64,000 nt of DNA. Origin: JAJTFA01 sp044351265 (GTDB lineage: Bacteria > Bacteroidota > Bacteroidia > UKL13-3). Made by a program: the position numbers and the translations under genes. Shown in pieces: positions 1 to 9,427 of this stretch. The stretch's first letter is position 1. Each line of letters opens with the position of its first letter. The stretch spans positions 39,745 to 103,744 of the forward strand of contig JBILGC010000003.1 in the NCBI GenBank assembly GCA_044351265.1, read 5' to 3'. The notes beneath the pieces are model-generated. The model ran no database searches and was not told the origin of the DNA. It saw only the letters and a program-made list of their open reading frames with translations.

Positions 1-1319
1 ATGACCAATTCGGTACCGGGCTTATTTTTAGGGCTTACGAAGACAGGAATATAGGAATTGATTTTGCCGTACAGGGAGCACGCATTGTTTATACGCCAAC
101 TGAAAATCTTCGCTTGAAGGTTTTTACTGGCAGGCAAAAATATCGGTTTGATACCAGAGAGCCTGTAATTAAAGGAGGTAATATTGAGTATCGCCTGCCT
201 GTTTCAGAAAATGCTATTTTGGATATGGGTGCTTCCTTGGTTAACAGAACACTCGACCAAAATACAATGAGCCAAGTTGCAAATACCATAAATGGATACG
301 CACTTGAAAAACGTTTTAATCCAACGTACAATGTTTATTCATGGAATCTTTATAATACACTAAATTATAAAAAATTTACTCTCTATCTGGAGTATTGTAA
401 TAAAAGCCCTGAGGCTATTCTGGATTACAGCAACACATTGGTTAAAAAAGGAGGCAATATTTATTATGCGAGTTTATCCTATGCTACAAAAGGACTAGGC
501 ATTAATGGACAAATACGCAGGATAGAAACTTATCCGTTAAGAGTTAATCCCTTAGAGATACAACCTTTTCCAAACAGTGCAGTAATTAACTATATGCCTG
601 CACTTACCCGCCAAAACACATATCGATTGCTTGCCCGCTACAATTCAGTAGTGCAGGAGCTTGGAGAGAATGCAGCCCAACTGGAAATAACTTTTAAACC
701 TAATAAAAAGTTTTCTATGAACATCAACACCTCTGCAGTTAATGCACTTAATGGTGTAGATTTTAAGAGGAGCATTCCTGAAATAAAATGGGACAGCACC
801 ACCAAATTATTCAGTGAGTTTTACATAGATGCTTCATACAAATTTACCTCAGCCTTTAAAATGATGGCGGGTATACAGTTAATTGGCTACAATCAGGTTT
901 TATTTGAAGGCAAGCCCCAGGAAAAAGCACCCTATGTAAATGCCATCACACCTTTTGGAGAATTCACTTACCGAATTACGCCTACCCGCTCTGTCAGAAT
1001 GGAGTGGCAATACATGCACACCAATCAGGATTTGGGAAAATTTGTGAATGCATTGGTTGAATACAATATTGCCCCTCATTGGTCATTTGCTGCAGGCGAT
1101 CTTATCAATATAGAACATGGAACGATAAATAAACCCGGACCGGGAGAAAAATTTGAGTTTATTCATTACTACAATTTTTTTGCTGCCTACACATATAAAA
1201 GCTCACGCCTAACAGCAGGGTTTTTAAAACAACCCCAAGGTGTGAATTGCACAGGCGGTGTTTGCCGCGTTGAGCCTGCATTTAGTGGCGGACGCATAAC
1301 TTTAACAACTAATTTCTAA
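1..1319 (+). CDS. DUF6029-like outer-membrane beta-barrel protein (5' end outside window)
   Basis: The reading frame is open from base 3 to the stop, so the gene begins upstream of the window and only its last ~438 codons are here. There is no ATG near the left edge. The visible part is all alternating hydrophobic/polar strands rich in Tyr, Asn and Phe, and it ends in a terminal Phe (RITLTTNF), the usual C-terminal signature of an outer-membrane barrel. A Cys pair near the end (CTGGVC) and the position just before an Omp28 lipoprotein match my recollection of the DUF6029 family, which neighbours Omp28-type genes in Bacteroidota. Nine bases separate it from the next gene, so they are probably co-transcribed. 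Function is unknown. The barrel call is firm; the family name is recognition from memory. Confidence 0.7.
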   Translation, partial: DQFGTGLIFRAYEDRNIGIDFAVQGARIVYTPTENLRLKVFTGRQKYRFDTREPVIKGGNIEYRLPVSENAILDMGASLVNRTLDQNTMSQVANTINGYALEKRFNPTYNVYSWNLYNTLNYKKFTLYLEYCNKSPEAILDYSNTLVKKGGNIYYASLSYATKGLGINGQIRRIETYPLRVNPLEIQPFPNSAVINYMPALTRQNTYRLLARYNSVVQELGENAAQLEITFKPNKKFSMNINTSAVNALNGVDFKRSIPEIKWDSTTKLFSEFYIDASYKFTSAFKMMAGIQLIGYNQVLFEGKPQEKAPYVNAITPFGEFTYRITPTRSVRMEWQYMHTNQDLGKFVNALVEYNIAPHWSFAAGDLINIEHGTINKPGPGEKFEFIHYYNFFAAYTYKSSRLTAGFLKQPQGVNCTGGVCRVEPAFSGGRITLTTNF

Positions 1320-1328
1320 TTTCGAAGT

Positions 1329-2261
1329 ATGAAAAAATTACAACTGCTTACCTGCATAATTATTTTTTCGCTTTTGAGTGCCTGCGAAGAAGAACCGCCT
1401 TTTATAGATTATAACCCTCCAAAAATTTTATTTGATACCACTTATATCGACAATAATATCCCTTCGGCACAAAGAAAAATAACACTGCTTGAAGATGTAT
1501 CAGGAGTAAAATGCCCTAACTGTCCTGATGCTACTAAAATTGCCTTGGCTACTAAAAATGAATTGCAAGGACGTTTACATATTGTGGTGATTCATCCAAA
1601 CATTCCTGCGCTGGGATCTTTCGTAGATCCGGTAACTACTCCTTTTGTAAGCAAACAAGATTTTAGAACAGATGCAGGAAAGGCTATTTGTGAACAGATT
1701 ATTGGCACCCCTAATTCGCTACCTCGAGGTTGTGTAGACCGCACAAAGTTCGGAGATCAACAGGCTATACTTACCGATAGAACCGTATGGAATGCAAAAA
1801 TAAAAGAACGCGATGCCCTTACCACCCCGGTTAACCTTGAAATTGAACAACTGCCTTCTGCACCCAATCAGATTTTGATTGAAGTGAGTATGCATTATAC
1901 CCAAAAACAAACCGACTCCAATTACTTAAGTGTGATGCTGCTTGAAGATAGCATGATAGACGTTCAGGAATATCAAACTATTGTAGATGGAATAATCACT
2001 CAAAAATTTGATTCGGCATACGTGCACAACCATGTATTGCGTGACATGTTCACGCTATACACAGGTGAGTTGCTAAACAAGAGCGGAATTACCCTTGATG
2101 CCGGCAGGGTAATAAAGAAACGCTATCTGTATACCATACCAACTGATAAACCAAAAGTAATCATCAGAAAGAAACATACGAGAATATTAGCCTTTGTTCA
2201 CCGCAACAGTGCCACCAATAAGGAAGTGCTACAATCGCAGGAAATAGAAGTGAATGAATAA
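1329..2261 (+). CDS. Omp28-related outer-membrane lipoprotein with thioredoxin-like CxxC
   Basis: 310 residues. A lipoprotein signal peptide (hydrophobic residues 4-17, lipobox LLSAC, lipidated Cys19) is followed by an acidic EEE stretch, which in Bacteroidota can act as a surface-export signal. Residues 53-65 (LLEDVSGVKCPNC) carry the CxxC site at Cys62/Cys65 characteristic of Omp28-like proteins, whose N-terminal half resembles thioredoxin. The rest is beta-rich. It is probably an outer-membrane lipoprotein involved in thiol/disulfide handling or in a complex with the preceding barrel protein; the biochemical role of Omp28 proteins is not settled. It overlaps the next gene by 8 bases, consistent with translational coupling. 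Confidence 0.85.
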   Translation: MKKLQLLTCIIIFSLLSACEEEPPFIDYNPPKILFDTTYIDNNIPSAQRKITLLEDVSGVKCPNCPDATKIALATKNELQGRLHIVVIHPNIPALGSFVDPVTTPFVSKQDFRTDAGKAICEQIIGTPNSLPRGCVDRTKFGDQQAILTDRTVWNAKIKERDALTTPVNLEIEQLPSAPNQILIEVSMHYTQKQTDSNYLSVMLLEDSMIDVQEYQTIVDGIITQKFDSAYVHNHVLRDMFTLYTGELLNKSGITLDAGRVIKKRYLYTIPTDKPKVIIRKKHTRILAFVHRNSATNKEVLQSQEIEVNE

Positions 2262-2847
2262 AAGCTTTTTATTTCTTTCTGTTTTTTATATCCTGTATGG
2301 TTGCACCGGATCTGATAAGTCTTATATCCAATCCATCACAGAACAGCACAAACAATATGCTGCATCTTTCACAGATACTGCACAATCACCGCTTGACTCA
2401 GCAGAACGCATTGCTTTTAAAGGTGTAGCTCATTTCGTGCCCGATAAAAATTATAAAGTGACAGCGAAAGTGCTATGGCTGCCATACACCGGTGCTGTTG
2501 ATTTACCTCACTCAAGGGGAGATTTCAGACCCTATTTTCAGGCGGCTCAATTAAACTTTACAATTAATGGTAATGATTATTCATTAATTGGATATCAAAA
2601 TGAAAAAATGCGCACACAGCGTATCTTATTTGTACCGTTTGCTGATGCAACCAACAGCAATGAAACTTATGGTGGTGGGCGCTATATGGATATTTCATAC
2701 GTACCCAATGCTTCAGAAACTGTGATGGATTTTAATTTGAGTTATTACCCCTACTGTGCATACAGCCATCGCTATTCATGCCCTATTGTGCCAAAGGAAA
2801 ACTCCCTGAACATTGCTATCCGTGCAGGTGAGCGTAACAGTCACTAG
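2254..2847 (+). CDS. DUF1684 family lipoprotein
   Basis: 197 residues with a short lipoprotein signal (lipobox LYGC, Cys17). The body shows the DUF1684 fingerprint: RPYFQ near residue 90, VPFADATN then ETYGGGRYMD around residues 126-150, and the C-terminal DFNLSYYPYCAYS / SCPIVPKENSL / AGE series. The family is widespread and uncharacterised; its conserved DATN...TYGGGRY and PYCAYS blocks suggest a ligand-binding or enzymatic pocket. The start lies inside the preceding Omp28 gene, so the two are probably one transcript. The stop overlaps the stop of the convergent PagL-like gene through a shared CTAG. Confidence 0.88.
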   Translation: MNKSFLFLSVFYILYGCTGSDKSYIQSITEQHKQYAASFTDTAQSPLDSAERIAFKGVAHFVPDKNYKVTAKVLWLPYTGAVDLPHSRGDFRPYFQAAQLNFTINGNDYSLIGYQNEKMRTQRILFVPFADATNSNETYGGGRYMDISYVPNASETVMDFNLSYYPYCAYSHRYSCPIVPKENSLNIAIRAGERNSH

Positions 2848-3935
2848 TAGCTAAAAATAATTCTGAAATCTAGAAAATTGGCTACCTGACGGTGGGCTAG
2901 CACATTCATGCCAACACCCAAATTGTCACTTAATCGATACAGCAAACCATAACGCTGAAAAACCGGGTCGAAATAACCACTCGGGTTAAAAAGGTAAACA
3001 CCCAGTTGCTGACTAAAAATTATCTTACCCATTAAAAATTCATGACCACCGGTAATGGCTGCACGCTGATTGCTGATATCAGTTTTCCCATCTCGCTTGA
3101 GTCTTTCCCTAAGTGAATTATCAATATTCCACTCTGCCCCCAAGGTAAGAGCGTTAAATATGCCGGTTTGCTTGCTTACCTGCGCAGTTATGCCTCCTAT
3201 CATCCATCTTTCTTTTTCTCCGGCCTGCACCGTTTTACTCGACCAATATACACTTATATCAAAACGGGGCGGTTTGCCTTTGTAATTTTTATATTTTGTT
3301 TTTTCTCTTATAGGGAGTGATGCCGCTATAGGCCTATAATCTATTCCCAAAGCAGCGGTTGGCCAGTTTACACCTTTATTCGGATCTTTGATGCCTCCAT
3401 TAGATACATGGTTGTAATGAATATAGGCACTCATATTTAGCCTTTCAGAAAGTTTAACATGTGCACCTAATCCTAATGAAACAAAACCTGTGATAGGTAA
3501 ACTGTAAGACAAATTATTTGGATTATTTATGGGATGATAAGGATTGGTTAAGTAGGATAATCCGGCTGCTGCTTTTATTGCCATGTTGATGCGATGCGTG
3601 AAAGAAAAGTATGGTTCTATAAACGCAGCTGTCGTAATAGCATGACCTAAACTCTGATTATCAAAAGTAAAGTACTGAATAAAAAAACCTGTTTTTGGAT
3701 AGCAATAGCACGTGTTCCAGGTTTTGGCATCAGCCAATTGCCAGTTAAAATCAAACTGAAAACCTGTGGGATAGGAATTGGCTGTATTCTGCACCTCTTT
3801 ACTATGTGCAAAAATAAAACCCTTGTGTAGGGTTGCGCCATAGCTGAAAATACTGCGCAGCGAATCTTGCTGAGCATTGGCAGTAAAGACAATGGCATGC
3901 ATTAAAATAAGTAGCGCATTTTTTATTCCCATCAT
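2844..3935 (-). CDS. PagL-like lipid A deacylase / acyloxyacyl hydrolase barrel
   Basis: 363 residues; signal peptide 1-22 cleaved after ANA. The product is predicted to be an outer-membrane barrel. Residues 176-190 align with the PagL active-site segment (HxSNxGxKxPNxGxE), with His176 and Ser178 present. The position of the catalytic Glu of Pseudomonas PagL is Asn190 here. PagL removes an acyl chain from lipid A in the outer leaflet. The C-terminal ~150 residues continue as further strands ending FRIIFSY and are longer than a minimal 8-strand PagL, so this may be a two-module barrel. Two in-frame ATGs are adjacent at the start. The gene is convergent with the DUF1684 gene and stands alone. 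Family call fairly sure; activity is inference. Confidence 0.75.
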   Translation of the reverse strand: MMGIKNALLILMHAIVFTANAQQDSLRSIFSYGATLHKGFIFAHSKEVQNTANSYPTGFQFDFNWQLADAKTWNTCYCYPKTGFFIQYFTFDNQSLGHAITTAAFIEPYFSFTHRINMAIKAAAGLSYLTNPYHPINNPNNLSYSLPITGFVSLGLGAHVKLSERLNMSAYIHYNHVSNGGIKDPNKGVNWPTAALGIDYRPIAASLPIREKTKYKNYKGKPPRFDISVYWSSKTVQAGEKERWMIGGITAQVSKQTGIFNALTLGAEWNIDNSLRERLKRDGKTDISNQRAAITGGHEFLMGKIIFSQQLGVYLFNPSGYFDPVFQRYGLLYRLSDNLGVGMNVLAHRQVANFLDFRIIFSY

Positions 3936-4023
3936 TACTGCGAATTAAAAACATAGCAATAAAATTTAAGCAGGTATTGAAAAGAATCATCCCAAACAGT
4001 CCTAAACAGACAAATACTCCTTA

Positions 4024-5367
4024 TTATTTCTTGCGTATCAGGTAATAAATAGGAATACCTGCCAATACAATAGCAAGACCCGGATACGTAAAAACCGGCT
4101 TATATATTAGTAGGCTGATACATATAAAAATAGCAATTACAATATAAAGAGCAGGAAGTACGGGATAACCCCACACCTGATATGGTCTTAAGGCATCAGG
4201 TTCCTTTTGTCTGAGAATAAATACCCCGGCAACGGTAAGTATGTAAAAAAGCATGACCGCAAAAACCACATAATCCAATAAATCACCATATGAGCCGCTA
4301 AGGGTAAGTATGCTGGTCCAGATGGCTTGCATAATTAAAGCAGCCTGTGGAGAATCATGATTATTTTTTGTAGCCGCCCGTTTAAAAAATAAACCGTCAA
4401 GTGCCATAGCATAATAAACCCTTGCACCTGATAAAGTGATTCCATTGATACAGCCAAAAGTAGAAATCATAATAAATGCAGCCATTACATACATACCAAC
4501 TTCACCTAAAACAGTTTGCAACAATAATGTACCAACACGGTCTGATGGTGCATGCTGTATGGCATTGAAAGGTAATATACCAATATAAATCCAGTTTATA
4601 AAAACATATAAAGCAGAAACGCTGAGTGTGCCAATAAGCAGTGATAAAGGTAAATTTCTTTGTGGTGCCTCAATCTCTCCGCCTGTGAAAGTTATGTTGT
4701 TCCATGCATCAGCAGAAAATATTGAACCAACCATAGCTGCGCAAAACAATCCCCAGTATGAAAAGCCGTTAGCGTTGGCAGAAAAAGACAGAGAAGTCTG
4801 TTGCGCTCCATGCAAATAAAGATGATACAGACCTGCAATTACCAAAAAAACTATAGCACCGATTTTTGTGAGTGTAAATATATTTTGAAGCCATGCGCCA
4901 TTTTTTACCGGAAGGAAATTGAACAATGTGAGGAACCAAATAACCGCAAGTGCAAGCATCTGTTGAGATTGTATTTTAATAAACCCTAAATTGAGGAGAA
5001 TGACTTGATCCGATATTAACGGAAAGAAGACTCCACTAAACTTGGCAAATGCAACCGCAACTGCAGCAATGGTTCCTGTTTGTATAACGGCAAAGAGGGT
5101 CCACCCGTATAAAAATCCAAACAGCTTATTATAGGCACGTTGTAAATACACATATTGACCTCCTGCTTTAGGCATCATGGCAGAAAGTTCGCCATAACTT
5201 AAGGCTGCCATTACCGTTATAAGTGCAGTTACAATCCATGCGAAGAGGAGCATAAGCGGGGACTGCAAATCACGGCTCATAGCAGCAGGCACTATAAATA
5301 TTCCTGACCCAATCATGCTGCCCATAATGAGCATTACACAATCAAGCAAACCCAACTTTTTATTCAT
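4024..5367 (-). CDS. APC-superfamily amino acid permease
   Basis: 447 residues with about twelve hydrophobic segments. The N-terminal segment has the APC helix-1 signature GSMIGSGIFIVPA (residues 16-28), whose broken helix binds the amino-acid backbone, followed by the GGQYVYLQRAYN segment of LAT/APC transporters. It probably takes up or exchanges amino acids across the inner membrane; substrate cannot be told from sequence. It is monocistronic, with a TATATTCG element 18 nt before the ATG that resembles the phylum's -7 box. It is not related in function to its neighbours as far as can be seen. Confidence 0.88.
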   Translation of the reverse strand: MNKKLGLLDCVMLIMGSMIGSGIFIVPAAMSRDLQSPLMLLFAWIVTALITVMAALSYGELSAMMPKAGGQYVYLQRAYNKLFGFLYGWTLFAVIQTGTIAAVAVAFAKFSGVFFPLISDQVILLNLGFIKIQSQQMLALAVIWFLTLFNFLPVKNGAWLQNIFTLTKIGAIVFLVIAGLYHLYLHGAQQTSLSFSANANGFSYWGLFCAAMVGSIFSADAWNNITFTGGEIEAPQRNLPLSLLIGTLSVSALYVFINWIYIGILPFNAIQHAPSDRVGTLLLQTVLGEVGMYVMAAFIMISTFGCINGITLSGARVYYAMALDGLFFKRAATKNNHDSPQAALIMQAIWTSILTLSGSYGDLLDYVVFAVMLFYILTVAGVFILRQKEPDALRPYQVWGYPVLPALYIVIAIFICISLLIYKPVFTYPGLAIVLAGIPIYYLIRKK

Positions 5368-5486
5368 AAGCTAATTTAATGAAAACGAATATAGGAATTG
5401 TTTGTAGTTCGAAGAGGTATGGGATCTGACTTTTTACTGAATAACAATGAAAATTATAGATCGGAATGATTAACTGCTCTTAGAAA

Positions 5487-6443
5487 CTATCTTGACAGTA
5501 AAAACATCAGGGGTATATGAAGCCTTTTATGCCAAGCATGTTCACTATGATCTGCTCCTTCATCATAATAAGTTAGCCAGTTAGTTTGATTGTATTTCAT
5601 TTTATGCATTACTTCATCTACATTTTTTTGTAAGAGAGGATATAGCGCATCCAATGTTTGATTACCGCAATCAAAATAAATATGGTGATTAGCGGGATTA
5701 GGTATTTGTATCTCAAGATAAAGCTGCATGGCTAACGGGAATGGATTGTTTTGAAGGGTGAACGTACCGGGCCAGTGCGTGGATAGGCATGCTGCACCTC
5801 CAAATACCTCCGGATACTCGCATATTGCATATAAAGATATTAACCCACCCATGCTGCTGCCGGCAATAAAAGTGTGCTCCTGGGTTGTATACACCGAATA
5901 ACTTATATCAATCTTTGGCTTTAATTCACTCACAATAAATTTCAGGTAATTATCAGATTGTGGTTTAAATGCTGCTGTTGCGCGTCCAACGTTTTGTAAT
6001 TGTGAGCTTATGGTATCTCGCTCTATTTGGTTAAGCAAGAGTTCAAAAGGCTTTTGAGGAAAGTAATCTGCGTGCCTTGTTTGCCCGCCATTCCAAATAC
6101 CCACCACAATAAAGTTTTTCACCTTGCCTGCTTGCATAAGTTGTGCAGCAACCTCATCTACTTCCCATGCCTGCTTATTCCATGTATTGGCAGAGTCGAA
6201 TAACATTTGTCCATCGTGCATATACAATACATCATACCTGCCCGAATCAGGATAGCCCGGGGGAAGCCAAATATCAATATTACGAGGTGTTACAAACTTT
6301 GATTGAAAATCACGAATGCGTTCAACTTTTCCTAAAGTAGCTTTAGGTAAGGCATCCTGTGCATGTAAGTTAAAAAGTGAAACGCAGCAAACAAACAAAA
6401 GCAATATTCTTTTACCTAAGATTGGTTGCATGTGGCTACCCAT
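5487..6443 (-). CDS. Secreted esterase-D-like alpha/beta hydrolase
   Basis: 318 residues, or 314 if translation starts at Met5 (MQPILGK, base 6431), which gives a more normal signal peptide ending near LHAQD. The fold is the PF00756 esterase family: LYMHDGQMLFD (residues 73-83) contributes the oxyanion region, GSSMGG (195-200) is the nucleophile elbow with Ser197, an Asp around 258-265 is the likely acid, and SEHAWHKRL (300-308) provides the catalytic His302. Relatives hydrolyse acyl or feruloyl esters, siderophore esters or small xenobiotic esters, so the substrate is open. It acts in the periplasm or outside the cell. It lies 41 bases beyond the end of the glycosylation operon and could be its last member. 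Confidence 0.82.
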   Translation of the reverse strand: MGSHMQPILGKRILLLFVCCVSLFNLHAQDALPKATLGKVERIRDFQSKFVTPRNIDIWLPPGYPDSGRYDVLYMHDGQMLFDSANTWNKQAWEVDEVAAQLMQAGKVKNFIVVGIWNGGQTRHADYFPQKPFELLLNQIERDTISSQLQNVGRATAAFKPQSDNYLKFIVSELKPKIDISYSVYTTQEHTFIAGSSMGGLISLYAICEYPEVFGGAACLSTHWPGTFTLQNNPFPLAMQLYLEIQIPNPANHHIYFDCGNQTLDALYPLLQKNVDEVMHKMKYNQTNWLTYYDEGADHSEHAWHKRLHIPLMFLLSR

Positions 6444-6484
6444 TTTAGTTAAACTTAGATGATTTATAACTCCTTATACCAACC

Positions 6485-9427
6485 CTACTTACCACCGAGC
6501 GCATAATATCTGTTCATGCATTCCTGCGCCTCGGCTGATTTGCCTTGTTTATTAAATACCTCCGCAAGCAGGCGGTATGACATTGCACTTTTTTGATCTA
6601 AGGTGAGCGCCAGTATCAGGTTATCTTCAGCTTTTTTATAGCTACCCGTATTGTAATATCCTAAACCAAGGTTGTAATAAACATCTGCAACACTTCCGCC
6701 ACCTCGTTTCACAGCCATTTCAAGAAACTTAAGCCCTGCCCCGAAATCTCCTTTCTGATAATGGGCCATAGCTGTGTAATAGTAAGCATCGGTATAATTG
6801 AATTTATAACTATTGGCTTTCTTGAAATACTCAATAGCTTTATCCGGATTTTTATTCAGGTTAATTTCTACCAAACCAAGAGTAGACCATGCCATATAAT
6901 TTTCAGGATAAATATCAATTGCTTTATTTAAATTTCTGATAGCCTCAGGAGCGTTGCCTTTACTTAGATAGCATAAACCCAGCATTCTAAAAACTTCTTC
7001 ATCTTTTGGATTATAAGCTGCTGCCTGATTGAAGTAAAAAATAGCCGTATCGAAATTTCTGGCCTCAAAATACTGATAACCTTTAGGCATCCAATTGTTC
7101 TCTCTTTTAACAACAGCAGCCAACGGAATACCGTCAGCCATTACTGTATATACTGTACCTTTAGGTGGGAAGGCACCGGCTTCCAGTTCTTTCGATGAAA
7201 AGGTACGTGAGGTGAGTATGGCATAATCCCACGGCAACTTTTGCTCTTCATATTCACGCATCCACCTAAATTCCATATCCGGATTGTATTTATTGGCGTA
7301 GTAAGATGCTGTGAGTGGCTCATTATTTATGCCCACTATCATTTTTTTATTTGGCTCTTGTTTAGCTATCCACTCTGCTGCCTCACGGCATGAGTTGGAA
7401 TAATAATCCATTTCATATTTACCATAAGCACCTTTAGTGCCCCCACTTACAGCATTAAAATACACACACTCGTTCGGATGATTTTGTAACATCCAGGATG
7501 CAGGGAGAGCACATAAAAGCAACACACCTGCCAATGATGCATAACTTGTAATTTTGTTTTTAGTGATTACACCTAAGCCATCCCAGCCGCAAGCAGCAAG
7601 TATTACTATTGGCGGATAAACAAACAAGTAATGCCTCCACCCATTATAATAATACATGCTCTGGACTTCGGCATATGCAATTGGGAAAACTGCAACAAAT
7701 ATTACTATGCCTATGGCATACCAATTTTTATAGTTCCTTTTTAAAACCCATAGTAACGAAACAAGAAGAGCAATGCCCAACCAAACGACTTCAGGAGTAT
7801 TGATAAAAATAAATTTAGGTAAATAATACCAGGGTACATTTGCCATATACATGCGCACACCTTCAAACAACTCATGGTTAAAAGTAAAATATGCCCCTTC
7901 GGTTGATTTTTTCAGCGCTTCATACCAATTGGCAAAAGGCTGCTGCTGTGCAAATGGCCATAATGAAATACCAACCAAGTGACCAACGATAACAATGAGC
8001 AGTAAAATACGCGCATAAGGCCAAATTAGTTTAATAGCATTTGACATACCTTCTTTTTTAACAACAAGCAGCCAGGAAATACCTAAAAATAAACCAACAT
8101 AAGCATACCAGATGATGCCTCCTACGCGTGAGCCAATGGCCATACCAATACCGGCACCGCATAAAACCAAGTGCAATAAAGCAGGCTTAGGCAGCTGCTG
8201 AAGTATCTTTATTAAATAATAGAGTGCCATTGCACACCCTGCAGCAAATGGAATATCAGTAGGGTTATTCATGCTGTGTGCAAAAAATACAGGGCTGCAA
8301 AAAATGATTATAAATGCAAAAAATGCTCCGCGCCAAGATGTAATTTCTTTAGCAGCAAGAGCAGCAAACAACATGGCTAACAGTCCATACAACGCATTAA
8401 GCAAATGACGCATTTCAAATTCGCCCAACACACCAAAATAGGTATTAAAAAACGCACTGATTACATTAAAATGTTCTCCGTAATATCTGAACTCCTGTAT
8501 AGGTGATGTAGCAGATAATGCCGTTGAATCGCTTCCAAATGAGGTAAAATAATTAAGCATCTGGTAGCCATACTGGTTATGGCGTTTGGCATCCCAGGTT
8601 ATACCAAAGTCCTGACTAAAATAAGGCATGGCAATACATGCGAACAGAAAAAATGCAGCAAAAAGCAAACGATATAAGGGTTGGTATCCTGCCGTATCTT
8701 CTGCACCAAATTGCATCAGCGGATCTTTGATAAACCAGCTAATTCGTGGACCAAGAATATTGCTTACTATCTTTTTAAAACTAACCTTACGCAACTGATG
8801 CTCTTTTGCCGAAAGTGTGATTGCAACAACAGGTGTGCTTAAATAGGCAAGGCGGCTGCAAACAGAAATGCTTTTATGGTGATTGCTATTAAACCCTTTT
8901 ACTGCAGCATCTCTACCAAAAAATACAAATGGATGTGTGTAATCTTTTAAACCTGCAGGTAAGAGCATGCCTGCAAGCAGATTGTATAAACCAATACCTG
9001 TTTTTTGTAAAATGTTTATTGGCAACTTGCCCGACTGGGCATTAAACTCACCAACATAAACTGCATCCAATTCTGTAAATGATTTTTTGTTCAATCCAAA
9101 ACAACTTACCACAGCCTGTGGCATAAATGAAGTTGTATCATTAACCACATAAACAACCTTTCTGCAATGCTCTGCCCAATCTTTGAAACTAGCTATAACA
9201 TGACATCTGCCTTTTTCTTTGAGTGCTAAAACATCGGGGAGGTTTGCAACCACACCACTTTTATCAAACACAATTAATGATGACTCTGTACGCACTTTTA
9301 ATAAAGCCTGAGCCACCATATTTGCATCATCGGGCTTTTTAGCGGCATCAAATAAAAAGGTAAGCTCTTGGTCGCTCACCGTTTTTATTTGTTCTGCTGA
9401 AGGTTTGGTTGTATTCTTTTTGCTCAT
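6485..9427 (-). CDS. Pseudo-GT2 / GT-C (GT39-like) / TPR fusion membrane protein
   Basis: 980 residues in three parts. Residues ~135-240 resemble the C-terminal half of DPM1/GtrB-type GT2 enzymes (GIGLYNLLAG, LKDYTHPFVFFGRDAA, KVSFKKIV, KDPLMQF) but the N-terminal half has no recognisable DxD motif, so it looks like a non-catalytic relic. Residues ~251-680 form many transmembrane helices; the first loop after helix 1 has acidic Asp273 and Asp279 (SQDFGITWDAKRH), as in GT-C enzymes that use polyprenyl-phosphate sugars. Residues ~774-980 hold about six TPR repeats. It probably transfers a sugar on the periplasmic face, with the TPRs binding a partner or acceptor. The start overlaps the previous gene by ATGA. 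GT-C assignment moderate, TPR firm, pseudo-GT2 inference. Confidence 0.8.
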   Translation of the reverse strand: MSKKNTTKPSAEQIKTVSDQELTFLFDAAKKPDDANMVAQALLKVRTESSLIVFDKSGVVANLPDVLALKEKGRCHVIASFKDWAEHCRKVVYVVNDTTSFMPQAVVSCFGLNKKSFTELDAVYVGEFNAQSGKLPINILQKTGIGLYNLLAGMLLPAGLKDYTHPFVFFGRDAAVKGFNSNHHKSISVCSRLAYLSTPVVAITLSAKEHQLRKVSFKKIVSNILGPRISWFIKDPLMQFGAEDTAGYQPLYRLLFAAFFLFACIAMPYFSQDFGITWDAKRHNQYGYQMLNYFTSFGSDSTALSATSPIQEFRYYGEHFNVISAFFNTYFGVLGEFEMRHLLNALYGLLAMLFAALAAKEITSWRGAFFAFIIIFCSPVFFAHSMNNPTDIPFAAGCAMALYYLIKILQQLPKPALLHLVLCGAGIGMAIGSRVGGIIWYAYVGLFLGISWLLVVKKEGMSNAIKLIWPYARILLLIVIVGHLVGISLWPFAQQQPFANWYEALKKSTEGAYFTFNHELFEGVRMYMANVPWYYLPKFIFINTPEVVWLGIALLVSLLWVLKRNYKNWYAIGIVIFVAVFPIAYAEVQSMYYYNGWRHYLFVYPPIVILAACGWDGLGVITKNKITSYASLAGVLLLCALPASWMLQNHPNECVYFNAVSGGTKGAYGKYEMDYYSNSCREAAEWIAKQEPNKKMIVGINNEPLTASYYANKYNPDMEFRWMREYEEQKLPWDYAILTSRTFSSKELEAGAFPPKGTVYTVMADGIPLAAVVKRENNWMPKGYQYFEARNFDTAIFYFNQAAAYNPKDEEVFRMLGLCYLSKGNAPEAIRNLNKAIDIYPENYMAWSTLGLVEINLNKNPDKAIEYFKKANSYKFNYTDAYYYTAMAHYQKGDFGAGLKFLEMAVKRGGGSVADVYYNLGLGYYNTGSYKKAEDNLILALTLDQKSAMSYRLLAEVFNKQGKSAEAQECMNRYYALGGK

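Noticed and set aside
5487..6443. N-terminus MGSHM of the esterase resembling a cloning-vector tag remnant
   Set aside because: The surrounding sequence is normal chromosomal context and the true start is probably Met5, so the similarity is coincidence.
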